A DNA stretch of 36,803 nt from an uncultured Pseudomonadota bacterium (GCA_913061235.1 CAJXTB010000038.1:1-36803), one strand, 5' to 3'; shown: positions 19,308 through 28,013, counted from the stretch's first letter. The notes: generated by a model not told the origin, from the letters alone. Translations and numbers: made by a program.

Positions 19308-21341
19308 CTATTGGGTCGGCGTACCAACGATTGCTTCGAGTTGGGCAATCAGGTTTGGGACGGGAAAGGGCTTCTGAATGAACGCCGCAGGTCCGGGACC
19401 ATCAAAGCGACTCGTCGCATCCCTCTCGGAGTAGCCGCTGGTCAGAAGGACTTGCACACTGGGGTCGAGCTCCAAGAGAGCTCGAAAGGTGTCCTCGCCG
19501 CTCATGCGCGGCATCGTCAAGTCAAGTAGGACGGCGTCAATCACGTCCTGATGAGCCTTGAAGACCTCCAGACACTCCACACCATCCTTGGCGAGCAAGA
19601 CCTCAAACCCAAAGGCCTCTAGCGCCAGCTCAAGGAAGGTCCGGATGTCTGGCTCATCATCGGCGCACAGAATCGTCTTCCGCCCACCCGAGTGGGACTT
19701 GGTTGGGCTTGCAGCGACCGCCGCGACTGCCTCTTCGGTAGAAACGGGAAGTAGCACGCGGATAGTGGTACCCGCTCCGACTTCGGAATCCACCCGAATG
19801 GCGCCGCCATGTCCGATGACAATGCCCAGAGATGCGGACAGGCCGAGTCCGTGTCCATGCGCTTTGGTGGTGAAGAACGGGTCGAACATGCGGTGCTGCG
19901 TCTCGTCGTCCATGCCGCAGCCTGTGTCTGAGATCTCCAGGGTCACGTACCGGCCTGGCTGTGGGTCGCCTGAGAGGTAGATGCCGCTCAACGGCTGCTC
20001 GTCCACATGCACCACTCCGGTCGTCACGCGAATCGTCCCAGGCTGCCCTTCGAGAGCGTCAGACGCGTTGGTCAATAGGTTCAACACAAGCTGGCGAATC
20101 TGACCTCGGTCCGCCTTTGTCATGGGCAGTCCCGGCATCAATCTCTGCTCAAAGGTTGCTTCCTTACCCACGGACAGGCGAAGAAACTCCGCCGTATCCG
20201 CGACAAGCCCGGATACATCCACGGGTTCGACGAGAAACTGTCCGCGCCCCGAGTAGGCAAGCATTTGTCCGGTGAGTTCAGCGGCCGCTTCAGCTGCGCG
20301 CTCAATGCGCTCCACCGCACCCCGGCCAGCAGTGTCGGGGGGCAGCATCGTTAGCGCCAACCCAGCATTACCCAGTATGCTCGCCAGAATATTGTTGAAG
20401 TCGTGGGCGATTCCGCCGGCAAGAAGGCCGAGCGTCTTCAGCTTCTGGGTACGCTCGAGCTCGGTCTGCATCTTTTCGGCTTGGGCCTGCCTGCGCGCTG
20501 TGACATCCAACGCAACTCCAATCACACCCTGGCCGGGTTCTCCACGTGGCTCAACCCGCACCTCGAAGGTCCGACTGCCAGACGCCATGTCGTAGGTACT
20601 TACCTGGCCATCCAAGGCTCTTTCATGGGCTTGCAGGACCGCACCTAACAGTACCGAGGTCGCCAAACGGGCTCCGACATGCGCTCCAACCGAGTCGTCT
20701 GCCAGCAGACCGAGGGTAGCCAACATCGCTCCTGCAGTGGACGTGATTCGCAGATCACCGTCCGTTGTCCAAACACCACCTGGAAAGCGTCGCAGCAACA
20801 TCTGTACCTTGCTGGTACTCGCGCGTAGCTCCAGCTGTGCATGCCCGAGAGCTTCCGCCGCAGCTCGCGCGTCCGTGATGTCTTGGGAAATGCCGAGTAA
20901 ATACAGCGGGGTGCCGTCGTCGCCCACAATCGGAATCTTCTGGGTGTGGAGCCAGCGGACCCCGTTCATTGTATGTATCGGCTCCGCCTCAATGTCGTGT
21001 ACGCCTCCGTTCGCCAAGACTTCTCGGTCCTTCGCGATGAACCCTTCAGCCTCCTGACGCGTGAACAAGTCGTAGTCGTTGCGTCCAATTAGGTCTTCGC
21101 GGGACACGCCCAGCATTGCCTCGCCCGCGCGGTTGAAGTGAACAAACCGGAGGTTCTCAGCATCCTTAACGAACAACATGGCTGGAAGATACTCAACAAT
21201 TGAACGGAGAAGCACTCCATCTTCGGTGGCAGACTCGTCCAGGATTCCACGCACGGCCCCCACGATTTCCGAATCGCTCGCATTGCGCTCCAGACCGAGC
21301 AGCGCCGCCAAGCGCCCGCCCAATTCCTCTAATTCTGCCAT
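19308..21341 (-). CDS. Hybrid histidine kinase: PAS-PAS-HisKA-HATPase-receiver
   Basis: This 677-residue cytosolic sensor kinase has a first PAS domain (about 45-160; MLFVKDAENLRFVHFNRAGEAMLG, then ISQDITDAR) and a second PAS-like domain (about 180-283). The dimerisation helix follows with phospho-accepting His313 in GGIAHDFNN, then the ATP-binding domain (N-box NLLTNASDAL, G1 DTGCGM, G2 GHGLGL). The C-terminal receiver has acidic DDEPD, phospho-acceptor Asp607 (LLDLTMP) and Lys657 (QKPF). The GGIAHDFNN box is typical of NtrB-like kinases. No membrane segment is seen, so it senses an internal cue. The ATG at 21341 follows AGGGAGGG. Confidence 0.94.
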   Translation of the reverse strand: MAELEELGGRLAALLGLERNASDSEIVGAVRGILDESATEDGVLLRSIVEYLPAMLFVKDAENLRFVHFNRAGEAMLGVSREDLIGRNDYDLFTRQEAEGFIAKDREVLANGGVHDIEAEPIHTMNGVRWLHTQKIPIVGDDGTPLYLLGISQDITDARAAAEALGHAQLELRASTSKVQMLLRRFPGGVWTTDGDLRITSTAGAMLATLGLLADDSVGAHVGARLATSVLLGAVLQAHERALDGQVSTYDMASGSRTFEVRVEPRGEPGQGVIGVALDVTARRQAQAEKMQTELERTQKLKTLGLLAGGIAHDFNNILASILGNAGLALTMLPPDTAGRGAVERIERAAEAAAELTGQMLAYSGRGQFLVEPVDVSGLVADTAEFLRLSVGKEATFEQRLMPGLPMTKADRGQIRQLVLNLLTNASDALEGQPGTIRVTTGVVHVDEQPLSGIYLSGDPQPGRYVTLEISDTGCGMDDETQHRMFDPFFTTKAHGHGLGLSASLGIVIGHGGAIRVDSEVGAGTTIRVLLPVSTEEAVAAVAASPTKSHSGGRKTILCADDEPDIRTFLELALEAFGFEVLLAKDGVECLEVFKAHQDVIDAVLLDLTMPRMSGEDTFRALLELDPSVQVLLTSGYSERDATSRFDGPGPAAFIQKPFPVPNLIAQLEAIVGTPTQ

Positions 21342-21366
21342 GCAACCCTCCCTTCACGCGCAATCG

Positions 21367-21395
21367 ACCATACGCTCATTGGGTTGGGGAATGAA
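21367..21395 (-). promoter_or_regulatory. Weak candidate promoter of the hybrid kinase
   Basis: On the minus strand TTCATT (21395-21390) and TATGGT (21372-21367) are 17 bases apart, 25 bases before the kinase ATG. The -35 match is poor. Confidence 0.25.
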
Positions 21396-21705
21396 GTGCC
21401 CGCACGCAAAGCGTTCGTCGTGGGGAGGACACGGCCTAGCGATGGGTGGGATGAACTCCATCTCTGCGGCTGTGGAAGCCTACTACTGTCGGACTCCATG
21501 CGTATCGCCCTTGCCCCTTCTCTGGCGTTCGGGGCCTGACCAACTTCTGTGTCGGATGTCGTTGGGACGTACCCAATGACATCCATCAGTGCGGGGCGGC
21601 AAGAGGTGGAACCCGGCTTCCAACCGGTCCTCCATGGTTAGACCACAGGGGCAAACCTCGCCCCGTTGAGACTCCAATGGCCAATTCCAGCACAAAGCCC
21701 AAACT

Positions 21706-21805
21706 ACAGCGGTGCCACTCCAGGTTGCCCCGGGCTGCGCCGCTCATGCACGCGCCTCGCTTCCCCGGCGCAACGCACTGTGTCCCAACACAATCACGTT
21801 GCGCC
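21706..21805 (+). repeat. 100-bp dispersed repeat, copy B
   Basis: This matches the reverse complement of 1-100 with seven substitutions and no gaps. The palindromic end is kept: CGGCGCAACG and CGTTGCGCC arms around an inner TGTGT / ACACA stem. The outer arms carry no changes between copies; the single change in the hairpin (A for G) falls at the edge of the inner loop. The preserved fold suggests that structure matters. Confidence 0.85.
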
Positions 21806-22261
21806 GGGTCGCTATGCACACACCTGAACACCGCATCCCGCAGGTCAACCTGTTCGGGCAACGCTGTATGAGTCACCGCGTCATCGTAAGCTGTCCAGCG
21901 GCAGGATTCGGATGCGGTCCCGCTCGCGTTGCGCGACTCAACGAACTGGATGGCGACCGCTTCAGCTCATCGTGGAGTTTCATCGGGTTGCTGAGGCCGT
22001 CAGCCTACGCTCACGAAAGGTGTCGTGGTTCGAGACCTCGCCGCGTCCCCGCACAAGGTCGACCCGCCCATACCAAGACCAGGTCCTTGAAGTGGTGGGA
22101 ATGATGCGCGCAGGGAGATGCGCTCTTCGTTGCAGTGGACCCAGGGCAACGGACGGTCCCAACAACAATACGAATCGGAGTGCAGCACGATGGGCGCGTG
22201 CCGCACGCAATCCTTCCGCTCCGCCAAGGCATCACTCTCGGAGAGCTTGGCCCGCGCCCGT

Positions 22262-22408
22262 TCTGTTACCATCATCATCGTGACCGTAGACACCGAAGAA
22301 GCTGACATAGAGAACGCAGGTCTTGCCGGTTCGGTCCGACAGTTCCACCAGCCGTTTGACCCCGACGCACTACAATCCGTCATTCGCGCACAGATGACGT
22401 CGGTCTAG
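22262..22408 (+). pseudogene. C-terminal remnant of a receiver domain
   Basis: The translation around TIIIVTVDTEEADIEN and RQFHQPFDPDALQSVIR resembles strand 4 to helix 5 of a CheY-like receiver: a hydrophobic strand ending in T, then xQPFDPDAL where a KPF motif is normal. The conserved Lys is Gln. No matching N-terminal half with the phospho-acceptor Asp is found in any plus frame upstream, so the gene appears truncated. The frame is open further upstream (from about 22118) but that part looks non-domain-like. It ends nine bases before the next receiver gene, suggesting it was the end of an upstream gene in the same operon. Confidence 0.45.
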
Positions 22409-22417
22409 GAGCCACAC

Positions 22418-22780
22418 ATGAAGCGCCTCGCAGTAGTGGAAGACAACCCAGACAACATGATGCTCGTCAGGGCACTGCTGGAGGACGACTACGAGCTGGA
22501 TACCTACACATGCGGTGCAATGGCACTCGTGGGCATCCGCAACTCGGAGCCAGACCTGGTGTTGCTAGACATCTCGCTTCCTGGACTGGACGGAACGCAG
22601 GTGCTTCACCTACTCCGTGAGTGGTCCTCAATACCCGTGATTGCTCTTACGGCGCACGCAATGGCTGGAGACAGGGCAGCGTTCCTCATCAAGGGCTTCT
22701 CTGGATACGTGTCCAAGCCCATCGTGGACGACCAGTTGCTGTACAACGAGATCAAGAGATTGCTCGGAGCCTGCTGTTGA
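22418..22780 (+). CDS. Stand-alone receiver (CheY-like) response regulator
   Basis: This 120-residue single receiver domain has the acidic pair ED at 8-9, phospho-acceptor Asp51 (LVLLDISLPGLDG), Thr78 (IALTAHAM) and Lys100 (VSKPI). The AHAMAGDR segment is typical of receivers that work in His-Asp relays. No output domain is attached. AGGAG precedes the ATG at 22418, and its TGA overlaps the TTG start of the next kinase, so the two are probably co-translated. Confidence 0.93.
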   Translation: MKRLAVVEDNPDNMMLVRALLEDDYELDTYTCGAMALVGIRNSEPDLVLLDISLPGLDGTQVLHLLREWSSIPVIALTAHAMAGDRAAFLIKGFSGYVSKPIVDDQLLYNEIKRLLGACC

Positions 22781-24840
22781 AGACGCCTGACCTGCCACAA
22801 CGCGAACGCGCGCGATTGGCCGCGCTCTCACGCTACGACATCCTCGACACCCCTCCGGAGCAGGTGTTCGACGACCTGACCAAGCTGGCCAGCCACATCT
22901 GCGGCACCCACATTGCCCTCGTCTCTATTGTGGACAAACAACGCCAGTGGTTCAAGTCCAGTGTCGGGCTCGACGCGACCGAGACTCCACGAGACATCTC
23001 ATTCTGCGGTCATGTCGTGGCAGGCGGCGAGATGATGGTGGTGCCGGATGCCCACGAAGACGAGCGGTTCTTCGACAATCCACTGACCACAGACGCCCCC
23101 CATGTCCGGTTCTATGCAGGCGCGCCCTTACAGACTCCAGATGGACATATTTTAGGAACCCTCTGCGTTATCGACGACGAGGCCATGACCCTGACGGACC
23201 ACCAGATCGACATGCTGCGCGCGCTGGCTCGGCAGGTCATGAGCCAGCTGGAACTTCGCCGTTCCGTGAGGATTACGCAGGACGCATCCCTGCAGATCGA
23301 GGCCGCTCGGCTCGCCGCTGAAGAGGCGAACCGCTCTAAGACCGCATTCTTGGCCAACATGAGCCATGAGCTTCGCACACCGCTGAACTCCGTCATTGGG
23401 TTCACCAACATCTTGCTCAGAAACAAGCGAGAGAACCTCAACGCCAAGGAACTCGACTTCCTGTCTCGAATCGGCACGAACGGAAGGCACCTTCTCGACC
23501 TCATCAACGACGTGCTCGACATCTCGAAGATTGAGGCGGGCGCCATGGAGATGGAGTTGGAGCCCGTCTCACTGGCTGCTTTGTTGTCGGATGTCGTTGC
23601 CCACACCGGTGGCACCGCCGATACTCAAGCGCACATCACATTTTCCTGCGAGGATTCCCCCACAATAATCGCCGACCGTAGACGCCTCATGCAGGTACTC
23701 ATCAACCTTGTCGGCAACGGCATCAAGTTCTCCGTCGGCAACAACGTACACCTGTCGGTCTCGGTCAGTCATGGGCGGCCGGTGCGAATCGATGTCACCG
23801 ACGCAGGAATCGGCATACCGCCTGAAAAACTGGCGAAGGTGTTCGCTCCCTTTGAGCAAGCCGATGCCTCGACGTCAAGGGTGTACGGCGGCACCGGCCT
23901 TGGATTGGCCATCTCACGGGCGCTCTGCCGGAGTATGGGCTTCGACCTTGAGGTCGCCAGCGAGGAAGAGTCCGGTTCCACCTTCTCCATTCGCCTTGTA
24001 GACGACGCTCCACCGATCTGTCTCAAGCAGCTCCCCACTTCTCACGAGGTGCTCTCGTCTGCCGCCGGGTTCGAAGAGCAGCGCGCTCTGAAGCCCGCGG
24101 ACCGAGCCAAGCGAACACTTCTCGTCATCGACGATGACCCAGAGGCGCGGCTGTTGATGCAGCAAGAAGTTCAAGACCTCGGATTCCGGGTCATTGCCGT
24201 CGGAAACGGGACGGAGGGAGTTAGCGTAGCAAGGGCAATCAAACCCGATGCCATCACGATTGATCTGATGATGGCGGAGGTCGACGGGTTCGAGGTCATC
24301 CGCCAGATCCGGGCTGACCCCGAGCTGTGCGCCATCCCGCTAATCGTCTGCAGCACTGTCGGTGGCGAGTACCGGGCGCAGCTTGCAAGCGACATCCAAG
24401 TCATCAACAAGCCAGTGTCGCGTGAGTCTCTTGAGAAAGTGCTGGAGCAGGTCCTGACCGACATGTCTCGGCTCGTTCTTATTGTGGATGACGACCCAGA
24501 CGCGCGCCGACTGGTCCAGGAAGTCGTGGAAGAGCAAGGCTGTCGTGTCCGCATGGCGGCTAACGGAGCCGAAGGTCTTTCAATGGTCCGTGTGGAACGA
24601 CCGGACCTCATTATCTTGGACCTCATGATGCCTATCGTCGATGGGTTCATGTTTCTGGAGCAACTGCGACGGCTGCCTGGATACGCAGACCTTCCCATCA
24701 TCCTTTGCTCGGCCAAGACACTGTCCACAACTGAACTACACCACCTCAATGGCGCTGCCGAACACCTGGTTCGCAAGGGTGCCAACACGGCATCGGGCGT
24801 GCGAGAGCAGATCACAAAGCTTCTGGCCGCCTCTCCATGA
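22777..24840 (+). CDS. GAF hybrid histidine kinase with two receivers
   Basis: From the TTG at 22777 (GGAG seven bases upstream) the product has 687 residues. A GAF domain (about 20-165; RQWFKSSVGLD, SFCGHVV, LGTLCVID) and coiled linker lead to HisKA with His197 in MSHELRTPLNSVIGF. The HATPase follows (INLVGNGIKFS, DAGIGIP, GTGLGLAIS), then two receivers with Asp496 (ITIDLMMAEVDG) and Asp615 (LIILDLMMPIVDG). Longer frames upstream overlap the receiver gene in another frame and are not protein-like there. The GAF part is paralogous to the diguanylate cyclase at 12756. An Hpt gene overlaps its stop, giving a full His-Asp-His relay set. Confidence 0.93.
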   Translation: MKTPDLPQRERARLAALSRYDILDTPPEQVFDDLTKLASHICGTHIALVSIVDKQRQWFKSSVGLDATETPRDISFCGHVVAGGEMMVVPDAHEDERFFDNPLTTDAPHVRFYAGAPLQTPDGHILGTLCVIDDEAMTLTDHQIDMLRALARQVMSQLELRRSVRITQDASLQIEAARLAAEEANRSKTAFLANMSHELRTPLNSVIGFTNILLRNKRENLNAKELDFLSRIGTNGRHLLDLINDVLDISKIEAGAMEMELEPVSLAALLSDVVAHTGGTADTQAHITFSCEDSPTIIADRRRLMQVLINLVGNGIKFSVGNNVHLSVSVSHGRPVRIDVTDAGIGIPPEKLAKVFAPFEQADASTSRVYGGTGLGLAISRALCRSMGFDLEVASEEESGSTFSIRLVDDAPPICLKQLPTSHEVLSSAAGFEEQRALKPADRAKRTLLVIDDDPEARLLMQQEVQDLGFRVIAVGNGTEGVSVARAIKPDAITIDLMMAEVDGFEVIRQIRADPELCAIPLIVCSTVGGEYRAQLASDIQVINKPVSRESLEKVLEQVLTDMSRLVLIVDDDPDARRLVQEVVEEQGCRVRMAANGAEGLSMVRVERPDLIILDLMMPIVDGFMFLEQLRRLPGYADLPIILCSAKTLSTTELHHLNGAAEHLVRKGANTASGVREQITKLLAASP

Positions 24841-25115
24841 GTCGCCTAGCTTCCGTTCGAGAGCGACTCGCCGGACAGTATCGGGCGTCGCTAAGGGTTG
24901 AGGCCGCCGAGATTCAAGCGCTGCTAGCGGCAGACGCGCTCAACGAAGCTGAGATGCATCAGCGGGCCCACAAGCTCCGGGGCAGTGGCGGTAGCTTTGG
25001 GTACCCCGACATCAGTGATGCCGCCTCGCTGGTCGAGGAGGCAACATCGGACACGCTTGCCGCCGCAGCACACCGCCTACTCGAGCTGCTCATCAAACAT
25101 GGAGCCGCCCACTAG
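24837..25115 (+). CDS. Stand-alone Hpt phosphotransfer protein
   Basis: This 92-residue helical protein has the Hpt signature RAHKLRGSGGSFGYP with phospho-accepting His45. Its ATG overlaps the stop of the hybrid kinase (ATGA), so translation is coupled. It should carry phosphate from the kinase's receivers to a downstream receiver. It is paralogous to the Hpt encoded convergently at 25414-25701. Confidence 0.9.
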   Translation: MSRLASVRERLAGQYRASLRVEAAEIQALLAADALNEAEMHQRAHKLRGSGGSFGYPDISDAASLVEEATSDTLAAAAHRLLELLIKHGAAH

Positions 25116-25168
25116 ACCCTCAATCGGTCGTACACAGTGCTCGTCGAGTCGACTGGGTCGTCGCTCGT

Positions 25169-25417
25169 TCATCTCTCCTCTTCGGTCGACAAGCGAAGTA
25201 TGGTCCTGACAAGACGCCGCTCAGAGTCCACTTCGTCGCGAATCGCGGGCGGGAAAAGCAGGATGCCATCAATGGCTCCGACAGCGCCGCCCAAACACCT
25301 CGACAGCTGCAGCTCTGAGTGCGTGAGGTACGCGACGCGAGCGGGGCCGTTGGCAAGATAGGGCATTCGGCCATCCCCACTCAATTCACAGCATTCACGA
25401 GTGCCTCTGAGGGTCAT
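25169..25417 (-). CDS. Small ATGA-coupled hypothetical protein
   Basis: This 82-codon frame starts with an ATG that overlaps the TGA of the Hpt gene (ATGA at 25417-25414), the same coupling used elsewhere in this cluster. The sequence contains MPYLANGPARVAYLT, LSRCLGGAVGAIDGILLFPP and a charged helical C-terminus ending LSTEEER. I do not recognise a family. The overlap is the main support; a competing minus frame occupies the same bases. Confidence 0.45.
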   Translation of the reverse strand: MTLRGTRECCELSGDGRMPYLANGPARVAYLTHSELQLSRCLGGAVGAIDGILLFPPAIRDEVDSERRLVRTILRLSTEEER

Positions 25418-25701
25418 CGTGACTGCGCGTGTTCGGGAACAGCGAAATACCTACGCATAAGCTCATCAATCAGATCAGCCAGTGCACCAGGTCGTTCACA
25501 GATACTCGCCTGTTCCACCGCCAGAGCTGCAGCGGTAATCATTGGAAAGCCGAAGCTTCCGCCAGATCCCTTGATGCGGTGCACCATCGCGCCAATCTGC
25601 AGCCAATCCCCACCCAGAGCGGCTAGATCAGTCGCCTCCTGCGCCAACGACTCGCGGTACCGCGCCTCCAACATCAACCGCGCCTGCGCAAGACGGCTCA
25701 C
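25414..25701 (-). CDS. Second stand-alone Hpt phosphotransfer protein
   Basis: This 95-residue protein has the motif MVHRIKGSGGSFGFP with phospho-accepting His41. It starts MSRLAQAR, like the other Hpt (MSRLASVR), so the two are paralogues in convergent orientation. The start is GTG at 25701 with GGAG about eight to ten bases upstream. It lies 127 bases downstream of the CBS-receiver gene on the same strand. Confidence 0.88.
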   Translation of the reverse strand: MSRLAQARLMLEARYRESLAQEATDLAALGGDWLQIGAMVHRIKGSGGSFGFPMITAAALAVEQASICERPGALADLIDELMRRYFAVPEHAQSR

Positions 25702-25828
25702 GGCAGCATCTCCAACACGCCGAAGGCTCCGTGGAACAATGATTTAGTGCCACACCCGCTCGGACACTGCAACGTCCAAGCGATGGAGGTTGGTTCGGCT
25801 GGACGGTCGTGGACCACGACAATCCGCC

Positions 25829-26683
25829 TTAGCATCCGAGTGGTGCGGCGGGTGCATGGGCGCGAACGGCCTCCAGCAGGTCAAGCGGCTGGAATGGCTT
25901 TCGGAAGTGCCCAATTGAACCGGCATACAGCGCATCCGCTAGCAGGTCTAGGTCGCCGGTCGCACTCACAATCACAATGGGCACACACGAGGCTGCAGGC
26001 CAGTTCCCACTGGTCACGCGCCCCCCAAAATCGATCCCACTGCCATCTGGTAGGTGTACGTCGAGCAAGATCAAGGCCAGCTCTGAAGCGAACTCGTCCA
26101 GAACTGCCCGGGCACCCTCCAGTGTCGCCGCTCCCATAGGTCGCAAGCCTGCCTCTTCTACAACGAGCATCTGCAAGGAGAGCATCATCTCGTCATCTTC
26201 TACAACGAGCACGACATCCCTCATACAAGGTCCGCTCTGAGCAATCGACCGGCCCAGAGCGCCGACAGCCGAGGCTGTGGCTGACATCCCCACAATGTTG
26301 GATGCCTTCTTAGGCAAAGGCATTGTTCGCAGTACGCTATCCGGCGTCAATTGGCCGCAATAGTTATCTGCATCTCCAACAAGCAGATCCGCTTCAGCGT
26401 CCGCAAGAATGGAGTAGACATCCATCCAGTCTATGTCGGGGGCGACCCAAGTCCCGACTGGGCGGACGTAGCTCATGATGCGGTCATTCGGGCAAACATC
26501 GGCAGCGGCCACATCCTGTGCGTGCAGCACGCCAATCACACGTCCGGACCTCTCTACAGGCAACAACCGAGCCGTGGGGGTGCCGAGCAACGCCAGACGG
26601 GCGACCCTCACTGAGCTGCTTGCGGAAAGCGCTACCACGTGGGGTGCGACCATCTCGATTGCCGTCGTCACAGGGCCCTCCAT
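25829..26683 (-). CDS. CBS-like domain and receiver response regulator
   Basis: This 284-residue protein has an N-terminal region (about 10-125) with two CBS-like motifs (VARLALLGTPTARLLPV then GRVIGVLHAQDV; MSYVRPVGTWVAPD then DADNYCGQLTPDSVL). The C-terminal receiver (about 155-280) has VEDDEM, Asp208 (LILLDVHLPDGSG), Ser/Ala near 240 and Lys262 (HFRKPF). CBS pairs bind adenosine nucleotides, so the protein could link energy state to a phosphorelay; that is inference. There is no DNA-binding output. The ATG at 26683 lacks a strong ribosome binding site, and a second ATG ten codons on is an alternative. Confidence 0.82.
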   Translation of the reverse strand: MEGPVTTAIEMVAPHVVALSASSSVRVARLALLGTPTARLLPVERSGRVIGVLHAQDVAAADVCPNDRIMSYVRPVGTWVAPDIDWMDVYSILADAEADLLVGDADNYCGQLTPDSVLRTMPLPKKASNIVGMSATASAVGALGRSIAQSGPCMRDVVLVVEDDEMMLSLQMLVVEEAGLRPMGAATLEGARAVLDEFASELALILLDVHLPDGSGIDFGGRVTSGNWPAASCVPIVIVSATGDLDLLADALYAGSIGHFRKPFQPLDLLEAVRAHAPAAPLGC

Positions 26684-26896
26684 GCGACGTGTATCGGAGC
26701 CCTTTCCGCGCGGCTTTAGGGCGATGACCAGAATACATTCGCCTAGGAGCGGCGGCGAGGGGCCTCGAGGGCAAGGCTACGCCCCCGATGGGTTGGCCGG
26801 GTCATCCATAAAGGTGAGCCAAACCGCCATCGCGGATGCAACAGCGTCGACCGCAGACTGCCGCACACAACTGCAGAGTCGCGTGCGGTTGGTCGT

Positions 26897-27964
26897 CTAC
26901 AGCGCTTCTGGTCCGCCTGACACTGCAGTACCTGCCTTCTTCGCCTCTAAATAGGGCAAATAGTGATTGGTCATGAAGTGCTGCTTGGAGTCGGTGAACT
27001 TCGTGACGCCGCCGACGAGGCTCAACAGGTAGATGTAGTAGAACGGGAAGTCGATCTGGTGGCGAAGAAATCCAGTACGCGCGCTGCTTGCGTACAGATG
27101 GTGGTTGTTGTGCCACTCCCCTGCAACGAAGCCCGGCCAGTATTGATTGACCGACATGTCGCGACGGCTGAAGTCGTATCCGTCAACTCGACGGTCTTTG
27201 CCCTTCCCATGCCCTTCAAAGTTGAACGTCCGCACACCTACGCCCCAGATCAGCGCGCTGGCGAACAGGGTGACAGCGAGTGCGTGACCGCCAATCAAGA
27301 AGAATGCCGTGTACCAGAACGCCCAATTGAGCAGAGTGGTCGCCCAAAGCGCAGCCGGATTCGAGATCGAGCCCCAGCGTTGGTACTGGGCGTACGTGTT
27401 TGTCGCAATGCCCGACCGCTTCATGAACGCAGACGCGCCTTTGTACTGCTTTTCGGTGAGGTCCAGCGCAATAGGCTGGTGAACAGCATCCGCAAGGAAG
27501 CAGTACAGGAAGCCGCCGTGAGCATTGTAGGGGTCGCCGGGCTTGTCTGACTTCTTGTGGTGCACCAAGTGCGAGACCACGTACACCTCTTCCGACACCA
27601 TCTTCACCACAAGATTCTGGGTGAGGATTCGCCAGAAGGCATTGCGGAAGGTGAACGCGCCGTGGGTGCTGTATCGGTGGTACCAGACCGTCCCGTGACT
27701 CCCCATCAGGACCATGCTGTACACAAATCCTATGGCCACCAGCGGCCAACTGAAGAACTTCACAAAGAACAAAATGAAGAATGGGCTCAACAACACCAGC
27801 ATCATCCAGCTGGAAAACACCAGCCAGTTTCGCTTGTCGGCGAAAACGTTCAACCTCTTGGCGAACTCACGAAAAATCTGGCCAGTACTCGGCACCACGA
27901 GAGCGCCTTGGTCATCCTGCCAACCGTATTCAGGCGGCCGCAGAACGATATCTATAAGTGCCAA
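26897..27964 (-). CDS. Fatty acid desaturase (delta-9 / stearoyl type)
   Basis: This 355-residue membrane di-iron desaturase has all three His boxes: HRYSTH (96-101), HLVHH (132-136) and EWHNNHH (283-289). Hydrophobic segments lie around 50-90 and 205-245. The start is taken as TTG at 27964: it has GGAGG just upstream, and the product then opens with the LIDIVLRPPEYGWQD segment familiar from this family. A longer GTG frame to 28186 would add 74 residues unlike any desaturase. The enzyme introduces a cis double bond into acyl chains and adjusts membrane fluidity. It is divergent from a universal stress protein gene, and its leader can fold over the ribosome binding site. Confidence 0.93.
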   Translation of the reverse strand: MALIDIVLRPPEYGWQDDQGALVVPSTGQIFREFAKRLNVFADKRNWLVFSSWMMLVLLSPFFILFFVKFFSWPLVAIGFVYSMVLMGSHGTVWYHRYSTHGAFTFRNAFWRILTQNLVVKMVSEEVYVVSHLVHHKKSDKPGDPYNAHGGFLYCFLADAVHQPIALDLTEKQYKGASAFMKRSGIATNTYAQYQRWGSISNPAALWATTLLNWAFWYTAFFLIGGHALAVTLFASALIWGVGVRTFNFEGHGKGKDRRVDGYDFSRRDMSVNQYWPGFVAGEWHNNHHLYASSARTGFLRHQIDFPFYYIYLLSLVGGVTKFTDSKQHFMTNHYLPYLEAKKAGTAVSGGPEAL

Positions 27965-27971
27965 GCATCCT

Positions 27972-28013
27972 CCACTTCTATAGCGAGCCCATAGCTCAAT
28001 AGAGCTGAAGTGG
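27972..28013 (-). promoter_or_regulatory. Desaturase leader stem-loop covering the ribosome binding site
   Basis: In the mRNA sense CCACTTC (28013-28007) can pair with GAAGTGG (27978-27972), whose last two bases belong to the GGAGG ribosome binding site (27973-27969). Within the loop AGCTC (28006-28002) pairs with GAGCT (27997-27993). A five-codon mini-frame including the stop, ATG-GGC-TCG-CTA-TAG (27992-27978), sits in the loop. The layout suits a translational switch or RNA thermosensor, though it is not shown. Confidence 0.45.

Larger units (their letters stand above)
21342..22261. other. 920-base gene-poor region
   Basis: No frame here has both a ribosome binding site and recognisable protein character. 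The region contains repeat copy B (21706-21805), a 12-base palindrome caggtcaacctg (21841-21852), and runs into a receiver-domain fragment at 22262. It looks like degraded or intergenic DNA between two signalling gene groups. Confidence 0.5.

Noticed and set aside
21712-22104. 130-codon plus frame over repeat copy B
   Set aside because: It reads through the repeat, has no ribosome binding site and no domain character.
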